Positions 13,839 through 21,734 of a stretch of DNA of 26,246 nt are shown piece by piece (the first letter of the stretch is position 1; each line of letters begins with the position of its first letter). The DNA lies in the IMG/VR virus record IMGVR_UViG_3300044446_000065, positions 1 through 26,246 of that record. One strand, given 5' to 3'. The position numbers were made by a program, and so were the translations under genes. The DNA is from a virus. The notes under the pieces are model-generated. The model made no database searches and was not told the DNA's origin. It worked only from the letters and a program-made list of their open reading frames with translations.

Positions 13839-14825
13839 ATGAGAGTTCAGCGATTCACAGCAGGCGCTCCGCCGGCGGCCATTCAGGCAGCTATGGCGCG
13901 TGCCATGTCAATGGGCGGGGGTGAGCTTTCGATCGCCTCCCTCCGAGCGCTCAGCCCGTTCGAGGAAAACGCTCAGCGCATCATCGATCAGACGGTCGTC
14001 CGGGTCGGCCTCAACCGACTCGTGATCGCCGGAGACCTGCTCGCCATGGGCTTGACGTATCCCGTCCAAAACCCCATGAGCGTCATGGAAATCCAGTGGG
14101 AGCAGATCAGCAAGACGGGCGGGGCGCAGCGGACCATGAGCCCCTCGGCGAGGGGCGAATTCCAGCTCCCGAACCGTCGGCCGAAGCGCTTGCCTCTCTA
14201 CCTCACAACCGATGACTTCAGCATCGGCATCCGCTCCTTCCAGATGAGCCAGCGCATCGGCGCAGCCATCGACACCTCGCTCGTCGAGGAAGCAACCCGC
14301 CGCGTCAACGAAGCGATCGAAGACGCGACCATCAACGGTGCAGGTCAGGTCGACGGGTACACCACCCCCGGGATTCTCAACGCCCCGAACGCGAACGTCC
14401 AGACGCTGACGGCGAACTGGAACATCGCGACCGGCGATCAGATCTTCAGCGACGTTCAGTCCATGATCGGTAAGCTCCAGGCGGATTTCAAGTTCGGACC
14501 TTACGGTCTGTACATGGGAACCACCGTCGGCAACGCGATCGACAAGGACTTCAAGGCTCTGGGCACGCTGACCGTTCGTCAGCGGCTGCTCCAGATCCCC
14601 TCGTTGGTCAGCATCAAAACCGCTGACCAGATGCCTGCGAACACGGTCGTCCTGATCCAGCTGACGAGCGAAGTCATCGACATGGTCACCGGCCTGGCGC
14701 CGACGGTCGTTCCGTGGACGTCGATCGACGGCTTCACGCTGTTCTGGATGGTCATGGCCATCATGGTCCCACGAGTGCGTGATGACTACGACGGAAATTC
14801 GGGGATCGTCATCGGGCAACCCTAG
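13839..14825 (+). CDS. Major capsid protein, HK97-fold type (328 aa)
   Basis: AGGAGG ends 5 bases before the ATG, one of the strongest ribosome binding sites in the window, as expected for an abundant protein. The sequence has an N-terminal helical segment, ELSIASLRALSPFEENAQRI, a long spine-helix-like stretch (AIDTSLVEEATRRVNEAIEDATINGA), then TPGILN, FGPYGLYMGT, and a C-terminal beta-rich domain (TVVLIQLTSEVIDMV, FTLFWMVMAIMVPRV). This is the usual layout of a short HK97-like capsid protein lacking a long N-terminal delta domain. That fits scaffold functions being supplied by the upstream genes. The name rests on layout and context. Confidence 0.85.
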   Translation: MRVQRFTAGAPPAAIQAAMARAMSMGGGELSIASLRALSPFEENAQRIIDQTVVRVGLNRLVIAGDLLAMGLTYPVQNPMSVMEIQWEQISKTGGAQRTMSPSARGEFQLPNRRPKRLPLYLTTDDFSIGIRSFQMSQRIGAAIDTSLVEEATRRVNEAIEDATINGAGQVDGYTTPGILNAPNANVQTLTANWNIATGDQIFSDVQSMIGKLQADFKFGPYGLYMGTTVGNAIDKDFKALGTLTVRQRLLQIPSLVSIKTADQMPANTVVLIQLTSEVIDMVTGLAPTVVPWTSIDGFTLFWMVMAIMVPRVRDDYDGNSGIVIGQP

Positions 14826-14861
14826 TTGCGGAACGGTACCTAGTAGAAGGACGGACGTCAG

Positions 14862-14891
14862 TTGACTTCTTCACCTGAAATAGCATATACT
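14862..14891 (+). promoter_or_regulatory. Sigma70-like promoter for the homing endonuclease
   Basis: TTGACT (14862-14867) and TATACT (14886-14891) are 18 bases apart, in the gap after the capsid gene. The predicted start near 14898 lies only about 3 bases before the ATG at 14901, so the message may be leaderless. GGACGTCA (14853-14860) sits just upstream of the -35 box. Confidence 0.5.
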
Positions 14892-14900
14892 CAATCGATT

Positions 14901-15083
14901 ATGTCCTCTCAGGAGAAGACTGCCGACTTCCGTCCCTTTATCTATGGTCTCATTGATCCACAAGAACCTGGACATGTACGGTACGTAGGCATGTCCTTGG
15001 TTTCTGAATCTAGGCCGTTCGACCACGAGAAGAAGGCGTTGATGCCTTCTACAAAATCATCCCATCTCGTTAATTGGATCTGA
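14901..15083 (+). CDS. GIY-YIG homing endonuclease, N-terminal fragment (60 aa)
   Basis: The ATG at 14901 is used; a TTG at 14862 in the same frame is an alternative with AAGGA 10 bases upstream. The fragment contains FIYGLIDPQEPGHVRYVGMS, the two strands of the GIY-YIG nuclease core, followed by HLVNWI, which in intact homologues continues into a helix of the form WIxxLxxEG. Here TGA follows directly at 15081. The missing continuation (KDEGRSYQALK) is encoded in another frame just downstream. The fragment alone lacks the catalytic Glu and the DNA-binding part. Either the gene is broken or the two pieces are made separately. Confidence 0.7.
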   Translation: MSSQEKTADFRPFIYGLIDPQEPGHVRYVGMSLVSESRPFDHEKKALMPSTKSSHLVNWI

Positions 15084-15108
15084 AGGATGAAGGATGAAGG
15101 ATGAAGGA
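15081..15108 (+). repeat. Four tandem copies of TGAAGGA at the frame break
   Basis: Four perfect 7-bp units lie exactly where the GIY-YIG reading frame breaks. Each unit supplies a stop (TGA) in one frame and an AAGGA ribosome-binding sequence. AAGGA at 15083-15087 is 6 bases before the ATG at 15094. Slipped-strand gain of 7-bp units explains the frame change. Confidence 0.9.
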
Positions 15109-15789
15109 CGTTCTTACCAAGCTCTGAAGCTACAGATACTTGCATCAGGAACGTCTCGCGGTTTTCTCGGTGACGTCGAGCGAATGTACATCTCATCTCT
15201 TCGTCGAAGTCACCATCTGACGAATGTCTCGGACGGCGGCTGGGGCGGTTTCACAGGAGAAGCTGCTCGTCAGAAGCAGATAGTGTCAAATCTCGGTAAC
15301 ACTCATGGTGCCGGGGTTAAGCATTCTGAGGCTTCGCGACGTCAGAAGGGGGCCTCTCTGCGACGTCACTACGTCGAACATCCTGAGACAGCTGAGGCGA
15401 TCTCAGCCGCACATCTCGGAAATACGTATGCCCTCGGATATCATCACACAGAAGAAGCTAAGAAAGCAATCTCCGAAAAGCAGCTAGGGCGCCAATACGC
15501 CCTAGGAGTAGTCCACTCGCTCGAATCGAATCTTGCGAAAAGTGTTGGCCTATTCGAATACAACGCAGATCCCGGAACTCAAGACGCTCGCGACGCACGA
15601 GCAGCGAATCAAGCCGTATCCCTCCAAGCTACATTCGACAGTCCCGAAGGCGTCGTACTCAAGAAACAAATCAGCAATTCTGTGACGCTTCTTTGGCAAG
15701 ATCCTGAATACCGCGCGAGACAGTTGGCGTCGCGTACAGCTACAAGAGAAGCCGCAGCCGCAGTTCAGAAACTCGATCCGAAAGACTAA
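15094..15789 (+). CDS. GIY-YIG homing endonuclease, C-terminal fragment with NUMOD3 motifs (231 aa)
   Basis: The ATG at 15094 lies inside the 7-bp repeat and has AAGGA 6 bases upstream. The sequence continues the GIY-YIG fold: MKDEGRSYQALKLQIL, then VERMYISSLRRS with the likely catalytic Glu, and LTNVSDGGWGG. Two or more NUMOD3-like DNA-binding segments follow (GNTHGAGVKHSEASRRQKG; GNTYALGYHHTEEAKKAI; GRQYALGVVHSLES), typical of SegA-like free-standing homing enzymes. Its location directly after the capsid gene fits homing into a conserved structural region. Whether the two fragments complement each other or the element is decaying cannot be decided from the sequence. Confidence 0.75.
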   Translation: MKDEGRSYQALKLQILASGTSRGFLGDVERMYISSLRRSHHLTNVSDGGWGGFTGEAARQKQIVSNLGNTHGAGVKHSEASRRQKGASLRRHYVEHPETAEAISAAHLGNTYALGYHHTEEAKKAISEKQLGRQYALGVVHSLESNLAKSVGLFEYNADPGTQDARDARAANQAVSLQATFDSPEGVVLKKQISNSVTLLWQDPEYRARQLASRTATREAAAAVQKLDPKD

Positions 15790-15833
15790 ATCGTAATCAC
15801 CATGCCCCAGTCCAATCTCTGTCCTCGTCGACC

Positions 15834-15933
15834 GTACGTCCTCTGACGGGATAACGACCGCGAGCTTGGACGTCCCTTGATTTCTCAACGGACGTACTCT
15901 ATAATGGACGTACACTTCAGATTTAGGACGTCC
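15834..15933 (+). promoter_or_regulatory. Cluster of five GGACGT(A/C)C motifs around a promoter
   Basis: Motifs lie at 15834-15841 (inverted, GTACGTCC), 15868-15875, 15890-15897, 15906-15913 and 15926-15933. They flank the -35 and -10 boxes and extend past the predicted start. GGACGTCC is a perfect palindrome. GACGT is common in this genome, so chance enrichment must be considered, but five near-identical octamers in 100 non-coding bases look like operator sites. Confidence 0.4.
15877..15905 (+). promoter_or_regulatory. Sigma70-like promoter for the downstream structural operon
   Basis: TTGATT (15877-15882) and a perfect TATAAT (15900-15905) are 17 bases apart. The predicted start is near 15912, with a leader of about 55 bases before the gene at 15967. 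It re-starts transcription after the homing endonuclease insertion. Confidence 0.6.
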
Positions 15934-15966
15934 GACAGTCAACCATCAGCATAGGAGAAGACAGTC

Positions 15967-16398
15967 ATGGCAGACGACAAAACCGCCGCGGGAGCAAATC
16001 CTCCAGAAGACCTCAAGGCGAAGGCCAATCGCCTGCTCGCGGGCAATCCTGTTGAGTTCGAGAAGGCGATGGCAAATGCCACGCCGACCGAGAAAGAAGC
16101 TCTCATGCTCGCGAAGCGAGAGCATGACGCTGCGAACAAGCCGTTCACATTTGCTGCAGTTCCTGGTGGCGCGTTTGCAGCAGACGGAGCCGGCTTCGGG
16201 GCGAGCGGAACGATTACCGTCAACGGCGTGACGGTTCCGACGACGCGCTGGGCTGATCACACGATCCGCGGGACACTGCCGCTGGGTGTGAGTCAGGGTC
16301 CGGTTGTCATTCAGTCGGGAAGTCGTACGCTCCGCGGAGTCTGGGGACCCGCTCCAGCCGCTCCGCCGGCCGCCCCCTCAACCCCACCGAAGGCGTAG
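15967..16398 (+). CDS. Probable structural protein with IPT/TIG-like C-terminal domain (143 aa)
   Basis: TAGGAGA precedes the ATG. Residues about 1-58 are helical and charged (LKAKANRLLAGNPVEFEKAM, EKEALMLAKREHDAAN). Residues about 75-125 read like an Ig/IPT/TIG fold: GTITVNGVTVPTTRW, ADHTIRGTLP, GPVVIQSGSRTLRGVW. The last residues are Pro/Ala-rich (APAAPPAAPSTPPKA), probably a flexible tail. IPT/TIG and other Ig-like domains are common on phage capsid and tail surfaces, so a decoration role is likely. It is the first gene behind the 15877 promoter. Confidence 0.7.
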   Translation: MADDKTAAGANPPEDLKAKANRLLAGNPVEFEKAMANATPTEKEALMLAKREHDAANKPFTFAAVPGGAFAADGAGFGASGTITVNGVTVPTTRWADHTIRGTLPLGVSQGPVVIQSGSRTLRGVWGPAPAAPPAAPSTPPKA

Positions 16399-16432
16399 AC
16401 CATCATTCATCAGTCGAAAGGAGACCAGTCCA

Positions 16433-16570
16433 ATGGACAGCAACGCAGGACAGCCAGCCGACAAGGGTCAACCAGCGACCGAGACGCAAAAGCCGACGCA
16501 GGTCCCCGACTCTCAGGGACCGAACACGCCGGACACGTCAAAACAAGCTCCGACAGTCCAGAAGAAATGA
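16433..16570 (+). CDS. Small Pro/Gln/Thr-rich disordered protein (45 aa)
   Basis: AAAGGAGA lies about 9 bases before the ATG at 16433, much better than the upstream in-frame starts that overlap the previous gene. The product is almost wholly Pro, Gln, Thr, Asp and Lys (QPADKGQPATETQKPTQVP), so it is predicted to be disordered. There is no recognised family. The stop overlaps the next ATG (ATGA). It may be a linker-like virion peptide. Confidence 0.6.
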   Translation: MDSNAGQPADKGQPATETQKPTQVPDSQGPNTPDTSKQAPTVQKK

Positions 16571-16740
16571 CGGATACGCCGAAGGGGAAGGACGAACCTA
16601 AGCCTCCTCTTCGGCAAGACCGTTCAACCGACAGTTCAACAGACCGTCCCGAAGGCGTCGACGGTGTCATCGAGCGAAAGATCGTCAAACCGTCCGATAA
16701 GGTCAAACGGCCATCGACAAGCGTCTTTCGCGTTACATGA
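16567..16740 (+). CDS. Small charged protein (57 aa)
   Basis: This runs between two ATGA overlaps (16567-16570 and 16737-16740), which supports translation despite its size. It is rich in Lys, Arg, Asp, Pro and Ser (TPKGKDEPKPPLRQDRS; RKIVKPSDKVKRPS), with no hydrophobic core, and is probably disordered. There is no recognised family. Its composition resembles that of the preceding small protein. Confidence 0.55.
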   Translation: MTDTPKGKDEPKPPLRQDRSTDSSTDRPEGVDGVIERKIVKPSDKVKRPSTSVFRVT

Positions 16741-17420
16741 ATGAAAACATCCGAACTCTCCGAAACCGCCACATCGGGCAGACCGCCTGGATAGTCGCCT
16801 CCGGTCCGACGCTTAACTTCATCTCCCCTTCCTTCTTCCAAGACAAGCTCACGATCGTCATCAACGAGGCATTTCGCGAATTCCCGTCGACGTACGTCTT
16901 CGCTCATCACCGTGAAGCAAGTGGGGAAGCCATTGGCCTCGGGTTGACGACCGTCGTCTCTGACTACTGCCGGTGCGACGTCGCCGACGGACCGAACGTC
17001 TTCGACGGCTCATATTTTTCGTACCACCATCCACAACAGCCGGACACCCTTCGGATGGATATGCAACCGCTCATCGACGATCTCGACGATACGTTGATCG
17101 TTGGATCAAACACGGTCACGTCCGCACTAGACTTCGCTGGACGGATCCTCGGAGCATCAACTCTCATCCTCTGTGGAGTAGACAGCGGGTCGATCGACGG
17201 CCAGTGGAACTACGCCGGCTACAACGGCAGTGGAAAGACCGTCCGCTACGACAACGGTGAAGAGTGCGGAACGGTCGGAGGCACCGGCCTTCCTCATATT
17301 CGTGCGCAAGTCGCTTTGATCGCGACAGTCGTCGCTGCTCTTCGAGCCCGAGGCGTCGGTGTTTACAGTCTGAATCCTTTCACTGACTTCGGCTTAGAAA
17401 ACCATGTCTTCGCACGATAA
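16737..17420 (+). CDS. MptE/DUF115-like Rossmann protein (227 aa)
   Basis: The ATGA overlap sets the start. The N-terminal HIGQTAWIVASGPTLNFI matches the GxGPSL nucleotide-binding entry of the 6-hydroxymethylpterin pyrophosphokinase MptE-like/DUF115 group. Later segments are TIVINEAFREFP, TLIVGSNTVTSALDFAG, STLILCGVDSGS and a C-terminal LRARGVGVYSLNPF, an alternating alpha/beta Rossmann pattern. DUF115 proteins are often found with flagellin or surface glycosylation genes. Here three glycosyltransferase genes follow or lie nearby, so a role in sugar transfer onto virion proteins is more likely than pterin metabolism. The exact donor is unknown. Confidence 0.75.
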   Translation: MNENIRTLRNRHIGQTAWIVASGPTLNFISPSFFQDKLTIVINEAFREFPSTYVFAHHREASGEAIGLGLTTVVSDYCRCDVADGPNVFDGSYFSYHHPQQPDTLRMDMQPLIDDLDDTLIVGSNTVTSALDFAGRILGASTLILCGVDSGSIDGQWNYAGYNGSGKTVRYDNGEECGTVGGTGLPHIRAQVALIATVVAALRARGVGVYSLNPFTDFGLENHVFAR

Positions 17421-18054
17421 GCCAGTAACCGTCTGCGTTCCGGTCCTCAAGAGGTATGATCTCCTTGCGAAACTGCTCGAGTCTCTCGAGGCAAGTACCG
17501 TCCTTCCAGATGCAGTCTACATCATCGATAACGGTCGAAGCCCCAAGAAGCTCGCGGGGTACATGGGACCTCTGACCCTTATGATCCACGAACCGTCTGC
17601 ACCTCTCGGAGTTGCCGCTTCGTGGAACTGGTTCATCAATCACGTCGACGAAGACCGCCTGATTGTCAATGACGACGTCACGTTCGGTCCATCGTCTCTT
17701 GAGCGTATCCGCGAGACTCCAGGCGACCTCGTTAGTGGTTTATTCCACGCTCACGCGGCTTTCTCCTGCTTTCTCATTCGAGACTCCTGCATCCGAACCG
17801 TCGGTACGTTCGACGAGACTATCTCCCCGGGCTACGCTTATTTCGAAGACTGCGACTACGAGGAGCGGATGGGAGCGGCTGGCATCCTGATCACGCCGTC
17901 CGATTGTGGCGTGGAGCACGTCAAGAGCCAGACTCTTGCCGTAGCATCTGCAGAGGAACTTGCTGACCATCATCGTCGGTTCATCATCGCGCAGGAAAAC
18001 TTCCTTCGGAAATGGGGTCGCCTTCCGTATGGAGTGGAACGGCAGACAGCATGA
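17404..18054 (+). CDS. Family 2 (GT-A) glycosyltransferase (216 aa)
   Basis: The ATG at 17404 overlaps the previous gene by 17 bases and has only a weak upstream ribosome site. The N-terminus VTVCVPVLKRYDLLAKLLESL is the standard GT2 nucleotide-sugar fold, followed by VYIIDNG and PLGVAASWNWFI. LIVNDDVTFG carries the acidic metal/nucleotide-binding motif (NDD in the DxD position). YAYFEDCDYEERMG is a GT2 acceptor/catalytic-type motif, where ED within FEDCDYEER is typical. It has no membrane segments and would act in the cytoplasm. The acceptor is probably a virion protein, by context only. Confidence 0.85.
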   Translation: MSSHDKPVTVCVPVLKRYDLLAKLLESLEASTVLPDAVYIIDNGRSPKKLAGYMGPLTLMIHEPSAPLGVAASWNWFINHVDEDRLIVNDDVTFGPSSLERIRETPGDLVSGLFHAHAAFSCFLIRDSCIRTVGTFDETISPGYAYFEDCDYEERMGAAGILITPSDCGVEHVKSQTLAVASAEELADHHRRFIIAQENFLRKWGRLPYGVERQTA

Positions 18055-18083
18055 TCAGATCGTGGAAAGTCGGTTAAGACAAG

Positions 18084-19271
18084 ATGCATAAGATCCTTTG
18101 GGTTGGGGATGCCGTCGTAGCCTCTGGCTTCGCTCGGTGCACGCACAAGATCCTCGAGCCGCTTTGCGGTGACAACGAAGTCCAGGTTCTGGGCATCGGA
18201 CATAATGGAGATCCAGTCGACCCTCCATACCCATATCCAATCTACCCTTCCTTTCTCGGAGGAGACGTCTTCGGCGTCGGTCGTATCGCGGGGCGCGTCG
18301 CGGCGTTCGAACCAGACGTCATCATCCTACAAAACGATCCTTGGAACATTCCTCCGTACATCGAGCAGTTGGAAGATGATCACGTTCCAATCGTCGGTGC
18401 AATCGCAGTCGACGGTCTGAACTGCAAAGGCGCATCTCTCAACGGTCTGTCCCATGCTATCTTCTGGACGAAGTTCGCTCAGGCGGAAGCTACGTATGGT
18501 GGCCTGACTGTCCCTTCCACCGTCATTCCCCTCGGCGTGGACCTGTCCATCTACGGTCCAGGCGACAGGAGCGCAGCACGAAGCGTCCTCGATCTCTCCG
18601 GCAACGGTCCAACGAACCTCAACGACGTCTTCATCGTTGGAAACGTGAACCGAAATCAGCCGAGGAAACGCCTGGATTTGACAATCGCCTATTTCGCCGA
18701 ATGGATCAAGACTCACCGCGTAACCGATGCTTTCCTCTACCTCCACGTCTGTCCGACGGGAGAGCATGGCTGCGACATCCGACAGCTCGTCGATTACTAT
18801 GGGATTCGAAGTCGCGTTCTCCTATCTCAGCCACATATCGGCTACGGAATTCCGGAAGACCTTCTTGTTCAGACGTACCGGACGTTCGACGTTCAACTGA
18901 CAACGACGCAAGGAGAGGGCTTCGGCCTTTCGACTCTCGAAGGCATGGCCTGCGGCATCCCCCAGATCGTTCCGTCTTGGGCTGCTCTCGGTGATTGGCC
19001 GGGAGAGGCAGCCTATTCCGTTCCTTGTGCGTCGACAGCCATCACTCCGAACGGTGTGAACGTGATCGGCGGAGTCCCGGCTCGAGTCGAGACAGTCGAG
19101 GCTCTTGACACCCTCTACCGAGATTCGACAGCGCGCTTCGCTCTTCGGTCTGCCGGCCTGGCGCTGACTGCTCAACCACAATTCCGCTGGTCGTCAATCG
19201 CAGAAGCGTATGCGAACGTGTTTTCCGACGTCATTCAAAGCGCGAAAGAATCCGAGCTACTGACCAAATGA
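18084..19271 (+). CDS. GT-B glycosyltransferase (GT4-like), copy 1 (395 aa)
   Basis: The ATG at 18084 is used; the upstream ribosome site is weak. The N-terminus [19 protein letters not shown] and the SH..FWTKF and [13 protein letters not shown] segments fit the acceptor half of a GT-B enzyme. [11 protein letters not shown] is the donor phosphate-binding basic motif. [21 protein letters not shown] carries the E278-x7-E286 motif of retaining GT4 enzymes. A paralogue lies at 24713-25921 with the same motifs at nearly the same residues. Its stop overlaps the start of the collagen-like fibre gene (ATGA), a strong hint that the fibre is the substrate, though this is inference. Confidence 0.87.
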   Translation: MHKILWVGDAVVASGFARCTHKILEPLCGDNEVQVLGIGHNGDPVDPPYPYPIYPSFLGGDVFGVGRIAGRVAAFEPDVIILQNDPWNIPPYIEQLEDDHVPIVGAIAVDGLNCKGASLNGLSHAIFWTKFAQAEATYGGLTVPSTVIPLGVDLSIYGPGDRSAARSVLDLSGNGPTNLNDVFIVGNVNRNQPRKRLDLTIAYFAEWIKTHRVTDAFLYLHVCPTGEHGCDIRQLVDYYGIRSRVLLSQPHIGYGIPEDLLVQTYRTFDVQLTTTQGEGFGLSTLEGMACGIPQIVPSWAALGDWPGEAAYSVPCASTAITPNGVNVIGGVPARVETVEALDTLYRDSTARFALRSAGLALTAQPQFRWSSIAEAYANVFSDVIQSAKESELLTK

Positions 19272-20710
19272 GCACTGCTGGAACGATCAGGCTGAAAGTC
19301 CGTGTCGTTGCTGAGAACGATCCGGATTATGAGATTTCGGCTGACGCTATCAACGCCTCGATGGTGGTTGACGGTGGATCAGACGGCATGCTCATGGTGC
19401 GGGATTCGTCATTGGAGGACGGCTGGGGATTCGTCGCTCCGCTATCGCTTGTTGGAGCGACGGGAGCGACTGGCGTGACCGGTGCTACTGGATCAGCGGG
19501 CTCGACGGGAGCAACGGGTCCTGCAGGGATGGACGGAGCGGACGGAACGGATGGAGAAACTGGTCCCGTTGGCGAGACAGGTCCAGCCGGTGCAGCCGGT
19601 GCAACAGGGTCAACCGGCCCGACCGGCCCGACCGGCCCCGCGGGAGCTGATGGCATCGACGGATCCGACGGTCTTGCCTATGGCGCGTTTCTCGACTCCC
19701 CTGCTATCGCAGCAGTTCCAGAATCCGCGTTGACCTTTCGCAATCTCGAAGCTGCAACAGCGATCGTTCCAATTCAGATGTCCCCGGCCATTGCATGGTC
19801 CGCGAACGTCTGGGATGAAGTCAACTCCGTTAGCAAGACCGTTGTCTTCCGAGCAGAAGTCCTTCCTCAAACGCCGACCAGCGGCCACGCCTACGCACGC
19901 TGGCAGCTTGTAGCCCACGCTGAAGGCGAGACCGAAGTCGTTCTCTTCAACGTTCACGCTTCACAGTTCGGACCGTTCAGCGCGTGGCGCTCGAACTTCC
20001 ACGGCGTCCTCAACGTCGAAGGTGCGCTATCCGCATCAGCCGTTTCCAGCGACACGACTCTCTTCGGTACGACTCATCAAGTCGGAGCCGGCGGCTCGAT
20101 CAATTTCTCCGACGGGACCGACTACAACGTTCAACTGGCACGCATCAGCGCGACGCTTGCAGTAAAAGCCGGAGATGTTGCCCAAGAGCTTCGCGTTTAC
20201 GGAGCGACGACTGGTGCAAAATACGCGAGCCTATCCCACAACGGTGCCAACCCAGTCCTTGGATCGTCATCCGGCGGCCTGAAACTGAACTCCACGGCCG
20301 TTGCCGCAGCCGGCTCCGGCGAACATATTCCACTCTTCATCGATCAAGACGGGCTCGTCACATCCTTCGCGGCTGGCGGTAAAGTCATTACCCTCGTAGA
20401 CGCATCCCCAACCATCGACGCGTCGGTCTTTCCAATCGGAATCGTTGGTGTTTGTCGAATCCTCGCAACGGGTGATCGGACGGTGGCTATCCCGACGAAC
20501 CCGAAAGCCGGTCAGCATATTGTCATCAGGCATACAGCATCTGGTGGAGCCCGTACCTTGGCCCTTGCCTCCGGTGCGGGAGGCTTTCGCTTCGGCGCCG
20601 ACATCACCGGACTGACCGTGACTGCATCTGGCAAGACCGACTACATCGGAACGTACTACAACGCGACAGACGGATTCTGGGACGTAGTTGCAGTGGTAAA
20701 AGGCTTCTAG
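19268..20710 (+). CDS. Collagen-like fibre or surface protein (480 aa)
   Basis: The ATGA overlap sets the start. Residues 1-62 are a beta-rich head ([14 protein letters not shown]). Residues 63-134 are 24 uninterrupted Gly-X-Y triplets, Thr-rich in the Y position (GAT, GVT, GST, GPT) and with GPA, GAD and GID. This should form a triple helix. The remainder is beta-rich: [53 protein letters not shown], and a C-terminal domain ending in [20 protein letters not shown]. It is likely trimeric, on the capsid or tail surface. Thr in the Y position is a plausible O-glycosylation target, given the coupled glycosyltransferases. Confidence 0.85.
   Translation: MSTAGTIRLKVRVVAENDPDYEISADAINASMVVDGGSDGMLMVRDSSLEDGWGFVAPLSLVGATGATGVTGATGSAGSTGATGPAGMDGADGTDGETGPVGETGPAGAAGATGSTGPTGPTGPAGADGIDGSDGLAYGAFLDSPAIAAVPESALTFRNLEAATAIVPIQMSPAIAWSANVWDEVNSVSKTVVFRAEVLPQTPTSGHAYARWQLVAHAEGETEVVLFNVHASQFGPFSAWRSNFHGVLNVEGALSASAVSSDTTLFGTTHQVGAGGSINFSDGTDYNVQLARISATLAVKAGDVAQELRVYGATTGAKYASLSHNGANPVLGSSSGGLKLNSTAVAAAGSGEHIPLFIDQDGLVTSFAAGGKVITLVDASPTIDASVFPIGIVGVCRILATGDRTVAIPTNPKAGQHIVIRHTASGGARTLALASGAGGFRFGADITGLTVTASGKTDYIGTYYNATDGFWDVVAVVKGF
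19454..19669 (+). repeat. Collagen-like Gly-X-Y repeat, 24 triplets
   Basis: There are 72 residues of perfect Gly-X-Y. At the DNA level, near-identical 9-base units (GACCGGCCC type, about 19611-19637) and GGTGCAGCC-type units repeat, which would allow length change by slippage. Confidence 0.95.
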
Positions 20711-21381
20711 TGTCGACAAGAATCTACCTTCCGGCGAGTGGCGCGGCTGGTCTTGCCAGTCTTGCATACGACACCGGCTGGAATAAGACATCCCAAGCGA
20801 CGAGGCTCAAGGCCGTTCTCGTGAAGTCTGACACAGCTTTAGCCTCACGTACATGTACTACGAGCGCTACAACCCCCGAGTTCCACTGCTCCGCTCAGTT
20901 CCAGCTTCCCGGCCTGGCCAGTCAGACCATTAGCGGTACGCTCAAAGGCCAGATCCGTGCGAATGTGAACAACGTCCTCTTCAACGGGACTGTAGCAATC
21001 GGGGTTCGTGTCGTCTCTCCAACTGGTGCGACTATCCGTGGAACGGCATTAGCTATCAGCGCACCGGATGCAGTGACAACTCCACCTCGCATTTCCGGGT
21101 CAATGACAAATCGCCAGTTCATGGACGTTTCAGAAAGCGCAGCACTCACTCTTACGAACGTTGTCTGTCAGACCGGCGATGTTCTCGTCATCGAAATCGG
21201 CGCGAGGGATGTTGATACGTCTACCAGTCGTTCGGCTCTACTTACGCTAGGTGACCCGAGCGCTACGGGCGACCTACCAGAAGATAGTACGACGACCACC
21301 GCTCTTTGTCCGTGGATTGAATTCTCGAGCACCGTCTTCTTCGGTCTCCCGCAAGGCCTCCGCGGTTCGATGTTGATGTAG
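20710..21381 (+). CDS. Beta-rich virion surface protein (223 aa)
   Basis: The GTG at 20710 shares its G with the previous TAG and has AAAAGG about 8 bases upstream. The product is Ser/Thr-rich and beta-predicted throughout (RLKAVLVKSDTALAS, SAQFQLPGLASQTISGTLKGQIRA, TVAIGVRVVSPTGATIRG, DVLVIEIGARDVDTSTS), ending in WIEFSSTVFF. This resembles jelly-roll-type structural proteins that often follow phage fibre genes. There is no catalytic motif. It could be a second decoration protein or part of the fibre complex. Confidence 0.7.
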   Translation: MSTRIYLPASGAAGLASLAYDTGWNKTSQATRLKAVLVKSDTALASRTCTTSATTPEFHCSAQFQLPGLASQTISGTLKGQIRANVNNVLFNGTVAIGVRVVSPTGATIRGTALAISAPDAVTTPPRISGSMTNRQFMDVSESAALTLTNVVCQTGDVLVIEIGARDVDTSTSRSALLTLGDPSATGDLPEDSTTTTALCPWIEFSSTVFFGLPQGLRGSMLM

Positions 21382-21392
21382 GAAGGAAGAAT

Positions 21393-21734
21393 ATGACATT
21401 CTCTCCTCGGTCGATCACATTTACCGAAGCCAATCCTACGTCCGTCACGTCCTACGAACTCCTTGCGAGGATTGTGGATGTCGGAACCGTCATCGCAGGA
21501 CCGTCGGCCTATCCGTCGGATTCAGGCCCCACGACGATCATCCCGATCGGTTCGAACGGATTCTTCTCCGGCGCTGAGGCACATGTCGGAATCGGAATCA
21601 TCATCACCTACGTTCAGATCGGTCCGCAAGGTGATCGATCCGACGCGAAGAACGCCGAGACATCCGATGGTGTCGACGTCATCATCCTCAACTCGCTTCC
21701 TGACGGCGCTGAAGCCGCGTTGTTGACTCCATGA
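21393..21734 (+). CDS. Small beta-rich structural protein (113 aa)
   Basis: AGGAAGGA precedes the ATG at 21393. The sequence is beta-predicted (SPRSITFTEAN, SYELLARIVDVGTV, GIGIIITYVQIG, GVDVIILNSLPDG). There is no recognised family. The stop overlaps the next ATG (ATGA). It could be an Ig-like or minor structural protein. Confidence 0.65.
   Translation: MTFSPRSITFTEANPTSVTSYELLARIVDVGTVIAGPSAYPSDSGPTTIIPIGSNGFFSGAEAHVGIGIIITYVQIGPQGDRSDAKNAETSDGVDVIILNSLPDGAEAALLTP

Noticed and set aside
13908-14819. Minus-strand open frame of 303 codons opposite the capsid gene
   Set aside because: It mirrors the capsid codon pattern and is rich in Asp, Arg, Val and His as expected from antisense of GC-rich coding DNA; no motif was found.
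14816-14829. Hairpin GCAAC-CCTA-GTTGC over the capsid stop codon as terminator
   Set aside because: The stem is only 5 bp and no T-tract follows, so it does not meet the standard for an intrinsic terminator.
19327-19656. Minus-strand Pro-rich frame (PVGPVAP-like repeats)
   Set aside because: It is the reverse complement of the collagen-like Gly-X-Y repeat and not an independent gene.
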